Part shown: positions 7,493 through 15,713 of the stretch, piece by piece | Layout of the letters: every line of letters starts with the position of its first letter | How positions within the stretch are numbered: the first letter of the stretch is position 1 | From: JBBRGK01 sp036741355 | Lineage (GTDB): Bacteria > Chloroflexota > Dehalococcoidia > CAUJGQ01 | Length of the DNA stretch: 64,000 nt | Reading direction: 5' to 3' | Assembly (NCBI GenBank): GCA_036741355.1 | Contig: DAINSK010000006.1 | Coordinates: 1-64,000 of the forward strand | The notes under the pieces: generated by a model | The model's input: the letters and a program-made list of their open reading frames with translations, nothing else | Told to the model about the DNA's origin: nothing | Database searches by the model: none | Made by a program: the position numbers and the translations under genes

Positions 7493-9637
7493 GTGAAGAT
7501 TGGCCCAGGACAGCCATATCCACTTGGCTCGACGTGGAATGGCGAAGGCACCAATTTCGCTATCTACTCAGAACATGCCGAACGCGTTTGGCTTTGCTTG
7601 TTTGATTCGCCCCGAGGGCGGCACGAAGCTGGGTTCTTGTTGCCCGAGGTCACCGCCCACGTGCATCACGGGTACTTCCCCGATATCAAGCCGGGACAGC
7701 TATACGGCTACCGGATGGACGGTCCGTATGACCCCGTGTGGTACGGCCGTCGTTTCAATCGCCACAAGCTACTCATCGACCCCTATGCTCGTGCGCTCGC
7801 AGGAAGAATTCTCTGGAGTCCCGAGATCTTTGGCTATCCGGCCGGTAATCCGGACGAGGACCTGGCGCTAGACCGGCGCAATGACGCGAGGTACATCCCA
7901 AAAGGCGTAGTACTCGACGATACCGAGTTGTTCGACTGGCGCGGCGAGCGGCGCCCCAATACGTCGTTGCGCAACTCGGTTATCTACGAGGTTCATGTCA
8001 AGGGCTTTACCAAGTGCCATCCGAATGTGCCGGCTTCGCTGCGGGGCACGTATGCCGGGCTGCATAGTCCGGCGGCGCTGAGGCATCTCACGACCCTCGG
8101 CGTCACGGCCGTCGAACTGCTGCCAATCCATACATTTAGCGATGAAGGCTTCCTGCTGGAGCGCGGCATGGTCAACTATTGGGGCTACAACACAATAAAT
8201 TTCTTTACGCCGGAAGGGCGATACGCTGCGGCAAACAACCCGGCCGCTCAGCTCCGCGAATTCAAGACCATGGTAATGGCGCTTCACGCGGCAGGCATCG
8301 AGGTAATCCTCGACGTGGTTTACAACCATACCGGCGAGGGCAATCACCTCGGTCCTACGCTCAGCTACCGTGGCATCGATAACACGACGTACTACCGATT
8401 GAAACCCGACCAACCGCTCCGCTACACGGACTACACTGGCACCGGCAACACATTGAACCTGCCCCATCCGCAGGTGTTGAAACTCGTGCTCGACTCGTTG
8501 CGCTACTGGGTTCAAGAGATGCACATCGATGGCTTTCGCTTTGACTTAGCGCCAGCGTTGGCCCGGGAGCCGAACGAGTTCAACCAGAACTCTTCCTTCT
8601 TTAACGCCGTCTACCAGGACCCGGTACTCTCGCGGGTAAAGCTAATCGCCGAGCCATGGGACGTCGGCCCGGACGGCTATCAAGTTGGTCATTTCCCAAT
8701 TCTGTGGAGCGAGTGGAACGGGCGTTACCGTGACTCGGTGAGACGGTACTGGAAAGGCGATGAAGGCCTGATACCGGAGCTCGCATATCGCGTTTCGGGG
8801 AGCAGCGACCTGTACGCGAGCAGCGGCCGGCGACCTTCCGCCAGTATCAACTTCGTGACGGCTCACGACGGTTTCACACTGCGAGACCTCGTCAGTTACG
8901 ACGAGAAGCACAACCAGGCGGACGGGGAAGAGAACCGCGACGGATCGGATCAGAACGATAGCTGGAATTACGGTGTCGAAGGGCCGACCGACGACCTGTC
9001 GGTGCTGGCGCTGCGCGCTCGACAGCAACGTAACTTTCTGGCGACCCTGCTGCTGTCACAGGGCGTGCCGATGATCCTGGGCGGCGACGAAATCGGCCGT
9101 ACGCAGCGGGGCAACAACAACGCGTACTGCCAGGACAACGAGACCTCCTGGTTCGACTGGAACCTCGGCGACGAACAACAGCAGTTGCTCGACTGGACCC
9201 GCCGGCTGATCCGGTTCCGGCTCGGACAGCCCGTACTGCGGCGAAACGCCTTTCTGCGCCGACGGCCACAGCATGGCTCGGACTTCGACGATCTAGCCTG
9301 GTTTCAACCGGATGGTACCGAGATGGCCGGCGAAGAGTGGGACGTCAGCTTTGCGCGCAGCCTGACGGTGCGCCTGAGCGGCGAAGCCCTCAGCGAGCGC
9401 GACGAAAACGGCGACCGCTTAGCCGGCGATAGCCTGGTCCTTTTTCTGAACAGTCACCACGAACCACTGGCGTTCAATCTGCCCGTCAGCCAGACGGGGG
9501 GCACCTGGGAAGTCGTCTTTGACACGGACAAGCCGGACCTGCAACCCGGCTGTCGCGTTATGCAAGAAGGCGGTGAGCCGTGCCAGCTGTCCGGCCGCTC
9601 GCTGGTGGTGCTCCGCGCCCTGAATGGCGGCGGGTAA
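7493..9637 (+). CDS. treX: Glycogen debranching enzyme (isoamylase type, GlgX/TreX)
   Basis: This protein of about 714 residues hydrolyses alpha-1,6 branches of glycogen or maltodextrin. The N-terminal beta-sandwich begins GPGQPYPLGSTWNGEGTNFA, where the family usually starts. The GH13 catalytic blocks follow in order: DVVYNHTGEG, DGFRFDLAPALARE (nucleophile Asp), LIAEPWDVGPDGYQVG (acid/base Glu) and FVTAHDGFTLRDLVSYDEKHN (stabilising Asp). The GTG at 7493 is chosen because AGGAG lies six bases upstream; an in-frame ATG at 7460 would add eleven unconserved residues. It heads a plus-strand set with treY and malQ, so it probably supplies linear chains to TreY rather than acting only in glycogen breakdown. 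Confidence 0.92.
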   Translation: MKIGPGQPYPLGSTWNGEGTNFAIYSEHAERVWLCLFDSPRGRHEAGFLLPEVTAHVHHGYFPDIKPGQLYGYRMDGPYDPVWYGRRFNRHKLLIDPYARALAGRILWSPEIFGYPAGNPDEDLALDRRNDARYIPKGVVLDDTELFDWRGERRPNTSLRNSVIYEVHVKGFTKCHPNVPASLRGTYAGLHSPAALRHLTTLGVTAVELLPIHTFSDEGFLLERGMVNYWGYNTINFFTPEGRYAAANNPAAQLREFKTMVMALHAAGIEVILDVVYNHTGEGNHLGPTLSYRGIDNTTYYRLKPDQPLRYTDYTGTGNTLNLPHPQVLKLVLDSLRYWVQEMHIDGFRFDLAPALAREPNEFNQNSSFFNAVYQDPVLSRVKLIAEPWDVGPDGYQVGHFPILWSEWNGRYRDSVRRYWKGDEGLIPELAYRVSGSSDLYASSGRRPSASINFVTAHDGFTLRDLVSYDEKHNQADGEENRDGSDQNDSWNYGVEGPTDDLSVLALRARQQRNFLATLLLSQGVPMILGGDEIGRTQRGNNNAYCQDNETSWFDWNLGDEQQQLLDWTRRLIRFRLGQPVLRRNAFLRRRPQHGSDFDDLAWFQPDGTEMAGEEWDVSFARSLTVRLSGEALSERDENGDRLAGDSLVLFLNSHHEPLAFNLPVSQTGGTWEVVFDTDKPDLQPGCRVMQEGGEPCQLSGRSLVVLRALNGGG

Positions 9638-9899
9638 GCCGCCGAGGGCAGAGGCGAGAAAGCCCACCACAACCTCGGGCTGACCCTCGCTGGCACGCGA
9701 CAGCGCACAAATGAGTGGTAATCCACGTTTTGACACGACTGCCTACTGCCTACCGCCGGCTGCCAGTCCCCAAGATACTTCGTTCCGGCAACTGCGTCTG
9801 CGGCGCCATTGGTTCATTCTGGTTGATATGCGCCGTCGCGGCAGACGCGTGCCGCGAGCCGGCCGCGGTTGGTCGAGGCGCTTCGAGGACGCCCTATCT

Positions 9900-12800
9900 A
9901 TGACGGCAGACTCTATTCCCGACCTGCTCGATCGGCTGGCTGCGAACCGCCACACGCCGATTGCCACCTACCGCCTACAGTTCAATCGCAATTTCACCTT
10001 CGAAGATGCGCGGCGCAAGCTGGCGTACCTGCACACCCTTGGCGTGTCCGACGTCTACGCCTCTCCCTACCTGAAAGCGGCGCCGGGGAGCATGCACGGA
10101 TACGACATCGTCGATCACGCCCAGCTCAATCCCGAGATCGGTAGCCAAGAAGACTACGAGCGATTCGTCGCGACACTGCACGCCGAGGATATGCGGCAGA
10201 TCCTCGACATCGTCCCCAATCACATGGGGATCGGCCCGGGCAACGAGTGGTGGATGAACGTGCTCGAGAACGGGCCGAGCTCACAATACGCCCGCTTTTT
10301 CGATATCGACTGGCACCCGCCGCGGCCCGAAATGGCGAATAAGGTCCTGCTGCCTATCCTGGGCGATCAGTTCGGTCGCGTGCTCGATCGCGGCGAGTTT
10401 CAGCTCGTCTTCGAGGACGGCGCCTTCTCGGTCCACTACTACGAACACCGCTTTCCGATCGCTCCTGGGACGTACCCGAAGATCCTCCAGCCCGTACTCG
10501 AACGCGTCGCCCGTACCCTCGCAGCCGACGACGAGAAGCTGCTCGAACTGGAGAGCGTGATCACCGCCATCGGTCACCTGCCGCCCCAAACCGAGACCGA
10601 TGCCCGCCGCCTGGCCGAGCTTTATCGCGAGCGGCTCATTATCCGCCGCCGCCTGCAGAACCTGTGCGCGACCGAGTCTACCGTGTGCGACGCCATCGAA
10701 GAGTCGGTGCGCCAGTTCAACGGCAACCCCGGCGTACCGAGCAGCTTCGACCGGCTCGCGGACCTGCTCGAGCACCAGGCGTATCGACTCAGCTACTGGC
10801 GCGTCGCCGCCGAGGAGATCAACTACCGCCGCTTCTTCGACGTCAACGGCCTTGCTGCGTTGCGGATCGAGCGGCCCGAAGTGTTTGCCGCAACGCACCG
10901 GTTGGTGCTACGCCTGCTCGTCGAGGGCAAGCTTGCAGGGCTGCGGATCGACCATCCCGACGGCCTTCGCGATCCGGGGGAGTATTTTGAGCGGCTACAG
11001 AGCCACTATGCTGCGCTGACGGCACTTCGCGTCGTCGACGGTGAACGGTCGAACGACTGCGCCGATGACCGCGTTGAGCAACTGGCCGGCGAGATCCGCG
11101 ACTACCTTCGTAACCGTCTCGAGGACCGGCCCGGCGCGGTCGAGGTGAGACCCCTGTACACCGTCGTCGAGAAGATCCTTTCGCACGGCGAGCGGCTTCC
11201 GGCAGGGTGGGCGACCGACGGCACGACCGGTTACGACTTCCTGAACCAGCTCAACGGTATCTTCGTAGACGCCTCCAACGGCAAAGCGATGGATTCCATC
11301 TATTCGTCGTTTACCGGTAACAAAACCGGTTTTCGCGAGCTTGCCTACGAAACAAAGAAGCTGATCATGCGCAGCGTACTGGCGAGCGAGGTCAACGTAT
11401 TGTCGTTGCAGCTCAGCCGTGTGGCCGCCCGAAACCGTTGGTACCGCGACTTCACGTTGAACCTGCTCACCGCGGCCATCGTAGAGGTAATCGCCTGCTT
11501 TCCCATCTACCGGACGTACATCGATCCGGTCGATCGGCGCGTGTCAGAACGCGATCGGCTGTATATCGACCTGTCTGTCGAGCGGGCAAAACGGCTGAAC
11601 CCCTTGCTAGACCCGTCGATCTTCGATTTCATTCAAAACACCCTGACACTGAAAGGCCCGAACGGACAACTCGCTGCGGTGGACGAGGTGCAGGCCGACT
11701 TTGTGCTTAAGTTCCAGCAGGTTTCGAGCCCGGTGATGGCAAAAGGCGTCGAGGACACCGCCTTCTATCGCTACGTCCGGCTCGTGTCTCTTAACGAAGT
11801 CGGCGGCGACCCCGAACAGTTTGGTGTGACGCTTTCGGGGTTTCATCGCCAGAACGCCGAACGCCAGGCGCGGCGGCCGTACACGATGCTCGCCACCTCC
11901 ACCCACGACACCAAGCGCAGCGAAGACGTACGGGCACGGATCAACGTTCTCTCCGAGCTTCCAACCGAGTGGCGCACCGCGGCTCGGCGATGGAGCCGCA
12001 TCAACCGCAAGCTGCGTCAAAGTCCGCGCGGTCAGCCGGTGCCCGACCGGAACGACGAGTATCTCCTCTACCAGACGCTCGTTGGAGCATGGCCACTCGA
12101 GCTGCTGAATGGCAGCGACCGCGACGCTTACGCCGCGTTCACTGCCCGCATTCAGGCTTATATGGAGAAGGCGATCCGCGAGGCGAAGCTCCACACGAGC
12201 TGGATCAACCCGAATGCCGCCTATGAGGAAGGGCTGCGCGGCTTCATCGCCGGGATGCTCGCCGATCCGGACCGTAACCCGTTCGTCCAGGACGCGATAC
12301 CGTTCATTCGTGCGCTTTCCAGCTACGGCATGTACAACAGCCTGTCGCAGACGCTGGTGAAGCTAACCTGCCCGGGCGTGCCCGATACCTACCAGGGGAC
12401 GGAGCTGTGGGACTTCAGCCTGGTTGATCCCGATAACCGCCGGCCGGTCGACTTCGGCCTTCGCTCCCGCATGCTCAATGCTCTAATTCGCAGGCTAGGA
12501 AAGGCAAACGGCGATACTTCCGGGCTGGCAAGGGAGCTACTGCGGCACAGCCGGGACGGGCGTATCAAGATGTTCATAACGCATTGCGCCCTCGTGTTCC
12601 GCCGGCAGAATTCATACCTCTTTGCAGAAGGCAGCGCCTATATGCCCCTCGAAGCGACGGGGAGCCGCGCTGAAAACGTGGTGGCGTTCCTGCGTCGCAT
12701 TGAAAACGACGCCTGCCTCGTGGTCGCCCCTCGCTTCATGAGGCGGTTGACGAAGCAGGGAAAGCCGCCGATCGGTGATGTATGGGGAGACACCTTCGTC

Positions 12801-12986
12801 GTCCTCCGCGGTGAGGTGCCGGGGCAGCGCTATCGCGACGTGTACACGGGCGCGATACTGACGGCAAACGAGCGGGACGGCGCGGCTGTGTTGCAACTTG
12901 CAGATATGCTGCGCGTCCTACCCGTGCTGCTAGCGGAACGGTTGAGCGACGATCCGGGGTCCGACTCTGAGGGGGCGGCCGGATGA
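9900..12986 (+). CDS. treY: Maltooligosyltrehalose synthase
   Basis: TreY isomerises the reducing-end alpha-1,4 bond of a maltooligosaccharide into the alpha,alpha-1,1 bond of trehalose. The protein is 1028 residues from the ATG at 9900, which has GAGGA about nine bases upstream. The frame is open to 9711, but that part is arginine-rich and unlike the family. Family marks are PIATYRLQFNRNFTF near the start, DIVPNHMG, GLRIDHPDGL with the nucleophile Asp, TVVEKILSHGE with the acid/base Glu, and ATSTHDTKRSED. The 9638-9899 gap holds no clear gene, only a short CTGCCTAC tandem near 9735. The stop overlaps the malQ start as ATGA, so the two are coupled. No treZ is present. Confidence 0.93.
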   Translation: MTADSIPDLLDRLAANRHTPIATYRLQFNRNFTFEDARRKLAYLHTLGVSDVYASPYLKAAPGSMHGYDIVDHAQLNPEIGSQEDYERFVATLHAEDMRQILDIVPNHMGIGPGNEWWMNVLENGPSSQYARFFDIDWHPPRPEMANKVLLPILGDQFGRVLDRGEFQLVFEDGAFSVHYYEHRFPIAPGTYPKILQPVLERVARTLAADDEKLLELESVITAIGHLPPQTETDARRLAELYRERLIIRRRLQNLCATESTVCDAIEESVRQFNGNPGVPSSFDRLADLLEHQAYRLSYWRVAAEEINYRRFFDVNGLAALRIERPEVFAATHRLVLRLLVEGKLAGLRIDHPDGLRDPGEYFERLQSHYAALTALRVVDGERSNDCADDRVEQLAGEIRDYLRNRLEDRPGAVEVRPLYTVVEKILSHGERLPAGWATDGTTGYDFLNQLNGIFVDASNGKAMDSIYSSFTGNKTGFRELAYETKKLIMRSVLASEVNVLSLQLSRVAARNRWYRDFTLNLLTAAIVEVIACFPIYRTYIDPVDRRVSERDRLYIDLSVERAKRLNPLLDPSIFDFIQNTLTLKGPNGQLAAVDEVQADFVLKFQQVSSPVMAKGVEDTAFYRYVRLVSLNEVGGDPEQFGVTLSGFHRQNAERQARRPYTMLATSTHDTKRSEDVRARINVLSELPTEWRTAARRWSRINRKLRQSPRGQPVPDRNDEYLLYQTLVGAWPLELLNGSDRDAYAAFTARIQAYMEKAIREAKLHTSWINPNAAYEEGLRGFIAGMLADPDRNPFVQDAIPFIRALSSYGMYNSLSQTLVKLTCPGVPDTYQGTELWDFSLVDPDNRRPVDFGLRSRMLNALIRRLGKANGDTSGLARELLRHSRDGRIKMFITHCALVFRRQNSYLFAEGSAYMPLEATGSRAENVVAFLRRIENDACLVVAPRFMRRLTKQGKPPIGDVWGDTFVVLRGEVPGQRYRDVYTGAILTANERDGAAVLQLADMLRVLPVLLAERLSDDPGSDSEGAAG

Positions 12987-14542
12987 GCGACGGCGGCTCT
13001 GCCCGAGAAACGAACGCCGAGCATACGGATGCGGGTCTACACTCTCGCAGCGCGGGGGTCCTGTTGCATCCAACCTCGCTGCCCGGTCCACACGGCATCG
13101 GCGACCTTGGGGGCGCCGCATTCAGGTTCGTCGACTACCTCGCCGCCGCACAGCAGCAGATCTGGCAGGTGCTCCCGCTCGGCCCCACCGGCTTCGGCGA
13201 CTCGCCCTACGCGGCCCGGTCTGCATTTGCCGGCAATTCGCTGCTAATCTCACTGGAGGTTGTGCGCGACGAAGGTCTCCTGACCGAAGACGATCTATCC
13301 GACTCACCGGCTTTCGACCCGGACCGCGTGGACTTCGGCGCCGTCGCCGCTTTCAAACTGAACCGTCTGCGCAACGCGTCCGGTCGAATGCTCGCTACGG
13401 GAGGAGCTGGCTGGGAGATTCCGCTTGCCGATTTCTGCGCGGAGAACGCCCTTTGGCTCGATGACTTCGCTCTCTACATGGCGCTCCGCGAAACCCACCA
13501 AGGAGCGTCATGGGACCAATGGGGCGAAGCGATACGAAAACGGGAACCACCCGCAATAAAAGCCGCGCGACAGGATCTGGCCGAGGAGATCGCGTTCCAC
13601 CAGTTCCTGCAATTCTTGTTCCATCGCCAGTGGATCGCGGTCAAGCGCTACGCCAACGAGCACGGTATCCGCATCATGGGCGACCTGCCGATCTTCGTCG
13701 CTCACGACAGCGCCGACGTCTGGTCAAATCCGCGGCTGTTTTCGCTCGAAGAGAGCGGTCTTCCGTCGGTCGTCGCCGGAGTTCCGCCCGATTACTTCTC
13801 CGCCACGGGACAGCGCTGGGGCAACCCGCTATACCGCTGGGACCGGCTCGCCGAAACCGGCTACGGTTGGTGGATCGAGCGCCTCCACTACCTGCTGCGC
13901 AGCGTGGACATCGTCCGCATTGACCACTTTCGCGGCTTCGAGCAGTATTGGGAGATTCCGGCGGATCATCAGACGGCCGAATACGGCCGGTGGGTTAGCG
14001 GTCCGGGTGCCTCCCTTTTTCGGGCGATCGAAGCCGAGCTTGGCTCCGTGCCGCTCGTCGCCGAAGACCTTGGCGTCATCACGGCGGAGGTCACCGCCCT
14101 GCGGCGCGAGCTTGGCGTGCCGGGCATGCGTGTACTGCAGTTCGCGTTCGGCGACGACGCCCAAAACCCCTACCTGCCGCATAATTACGACAGCGACACG
14201 GTGGTTTACACCGGAACGCATGACAACGACACGACGGTGGGCTGGTATGCACACGCCGGAGAGCACGAGCGTGAATCGGTTCGCAGCTACCTTGCCCGCG
14301 ACGGGGACGACATCGCCCACGATCTGCTCCGGCTCGCCTACGAGTCTGTGGCGAACACCGCGATGACACCGCTTCAGGATGTGCTCAGCCTGGGAAGCGA
14401 AGCACGCATGAACCTTCCCGGCCACCCCCACGGCAACTGGTCCTGGCGCGTACGTCCGGAGCTCCTGCGCCCCGAAGGCGCCGCCTGGCTCGCCGGCATG
14501 GTAAAGACCTACGGTCGCGAACGGCGCTATACCACGGAGTAG
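12983..14542 (+). CDS. malQ: 4-alpha-glucanotransferase (amylomaltase)
   Basis: MalQ transfers maltodextrin segments between chains, lengthening short products and releasing glucose. The protein is 519 residues, normal for the GH77 family. It opens with HPTSLPGPHGIGDLG and WQVLPLGPTGFGDSPYA. The catalytic segments are VDIVRIDHFRGFEQYWEIP (nucleophile Asp), LVAEDLGVITAEV (acid/base Glu) and YTGTHDNDTTVGW (third carboxylate). The ATG overlaps the treY stop by four bases. In this operon it probably recycles short maltodextrins so that TreX and TreY can use them again. It also occupies the position where treZ often sits in other genomes. Confidence 0.95.
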   Translation: MSDGGSARETNAEHTDAGLHSRSAGVLLHPTSLPGPHGIGDLGGAAFRFVDYLAAAQQQIWQVLPLGPTGFGDSPYAARSAFAGNSLLISLEVVRDEGLLTEDDLSDSPAFDPDRVDFGAVAAFKLNRLRNASGRMLATGGAGWEIPLADFCAENALWLDDFALYMALRETHQGASWDQWGEAIRKREPPAIKAARQDLAEEIAFHQFLQFLFHRQWIAVKRYANEHGIRIMGDLPIFVAHDSADVWSNPRLFSLEESGLPSVVAGVPPDYFSATGQRWGNPLYRWDRLAETGYGWWIERLHYLLRSVDIVRIDHFRGFEQYWEIPADHQTAEYGRWVSGPGASLFRAIEAELGSVPLVAEDLGVITAEVTALRRELGVPGMRVLQFAFGDDAQNPYLPHNYDSDTVVYTGTHDNDTTVGWYAHAGEHERESVRSYLARDGDDIAHDLLRLAYESVANTAMTPLQDVLSLGSEARMNLPGHPHGNWSWRVRPELLRPEGAAWLAGMVKTYGRERRYTTE

Positions 14543-14543
14543 T

Positions 14544-14747
14544 TCAGCGCGCGATCAGGGGAGCTGGCGCATGGCGTGATGCACCATGATTACCTCTACC
14601 CGATCGTGGGAAGTCCGCCAGCCGCCCCACGGCCCGAAAGACCCGTTCAGCAAAGAGAGCGGCCTGGCGTGGAGAATTGCGTTCGATGTACTGGCAGATG
14701 GCCTCGAGGTCATCTAGTGCGGAGATTGACGAAGCTACCTCAGCCAC
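14544..14747 (-). pseudogene. ParE-type toxin gene with an internal deletion
   Basis: The 67-codon frame starts at a GTG (14747) that overlaps the end of the antitoxin gene. Its first 46 or so residues (LDDLEAICQYIERNSP through RLADFPRSGR) are the helical N-terminal part of ParE/RelE toxins. The usual strand-rich middle is then absent, and the annotated frame runs into an unrelated tail. One base over, the next codons read EVIMVHHAMRQLP and stop at 14555-14557; this looks like the last strand of a ParE toxin. The simplest reading is a deletion of roughly 30 codons that also changed the frame. It is probably inactive as a toxin. Confidence 0.7.
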
Positions 14748-14917
14748 CGTTGCATCCGCTGCTCGGCGTCCGAATGTGTAAGCGTGAGCGTCGTGTCGGC
14801 CTGCGTTAGCCGTTGTTGCAGCTTGTGCAAGAAGTAGAGACGCTCGATGACGTCTTCGAGCTCGGCATCCTCGGGCAGCTGCTCAAGAACCTGTCGTACC
14901 AAATCCCTTGTCGTCAT
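14735..14917 (-). CDS. Small antitoxin-like protein paired with the ParE remnant
   Basis: This 60-residue acidic, helical protein reads MTTRDLVRQVLEQLPEDAEL and ends with THSDAEQRMQRWL. The final segment resembles the SHEEVMARLxRW tail common in antitoxins that pair with ParE-like toxins. The ATG at 14917 has GGAGAGG upstream. Its stop overlaps the toxin start by 13 bases, the usual antitoxin-first arrangement. The gene is intact although the toxin is not, so it would now be an orphan antitoxin. The assignment rests on context and the tail motif more than on a clear fold. Confidence 0.65.
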   Translation of the reverse strand: MTTRDLVRQVLEQLPEDAELEDVIERLYFLHKLQQRLTQADTTLTLTHSDAEQRMQRWLR

Positions 14918-15043
14918 GAAGTCGGTGCCTCTCCATGCACAGTATCAGAGCGCCAGACGACTGGTGTAGGCTTAAAGAGCGATCCTCTCCGGTCGTTTGC
15001 GTGCGGCGCATACTGACAGTACCGCGCACGGCGGAGGACCACC

Positions 15044-15649
15044 ATGGCCAGCATCACGACAACAAGACGGACGAACGGTACTGGGACCGCGACACTGCCG
15101 GCGCGCCGCTGCTTTACGGTCGATGAATACGATCGCATGATTCAGACTGGCATTGTGCGGGAGGGCGAGCGCGTCGAGCTGCTGGCAGGAGAGATCATCC
15201 AAATGGCAGCCATGGGCAGCCGCCATGCCGCGTGCATCGCCGACCTGAATGAGTGGTTCGTCCCGCGCGTCATCGGTCGTGCTATTACAGACATCCAGCT
15301 TCCGATTCGACTCTCGGCCATCTCGGAACCCGAGCCTGACCTTATGCTCCTGCGACCCCGGCCCGACCGCTACCGCACAGCCTTGCCCCGCCCCGAGGAC
15401 GTGCTGCTCCTGGTCGAAGTGTCAGACACAACCCTGCGCTTCGACCGCAATGTGAAGTTGCCGCTTTACGCCGCTGCCGGCATCCCCGAAGTCTGGCTCG
15501 TCGACCTGCCCCGCAAGCGCGTGTTCGTGTATCAACAGCCGGAGGCCGGCGGCTACGGACGGACCACGATCGTCAACATCTCCGGCTCGCTGAGCCCATC
15601 CGCGTTTCCAGATCTTTTACTGCCGGTTGCGCAGATCGTCGGCTCCTAA
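15044..15649 (+). CDS. Uma2-family (DUF820) PD-(D/E)XK nuclease-fold protein
   Basis: This 201-residue protein belongs to the Uma2 family, which is often found in many copies in Chloroflexota and cyanobacteria. The family sequence FTVDEYDRMIQTGIV and ERVELLAGEIIQMAAMGSRH opens it. The putative nuclease residues are the Asp of EPDLMLL, the Glu of LLLVEVSDTT and the Lys of RNVKLPLYAAAGIPEVWLVD. The ATG at 15044 has GGAGG six bases upstream, and the first 20 residues are a threonine-rich extension. The biological role of the family is not settled. The gene stands alone next to the toxin remnant. Confidence 0.82.
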   Translation: MASITTTRRTNGTGTATLPARRCFTVDEYDRMIQTGIVREGERVELLAGEIIQMAAMGSRHAACIADLNEWFVPRVIGRAITDIQLPIRLSAISEPEPDLMLLRPRPDRYRTALPRPEDVLLLVEVSDTTLRFDRNVKLPLYAAAGIPEVWLVDLPRKRVFVYQQPEAGGYGRTTIVNISGSLSPSAFPDLLLPVAQIVGS

Positions 15650-15713
15650 CCGCGAGTTCAGTTTGCGATGACGGCGTTACGAATCACGCGGGATCGATTG
15701 GCCGGCGATGCTT

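Noticed and set aside
9711..9899. N-terminal extension of TreY from the upstream ATG
   Set aside because: The extension is unlike the family and has no ribosome site; the ATG at 9900 fits both family start and ribosome site better.
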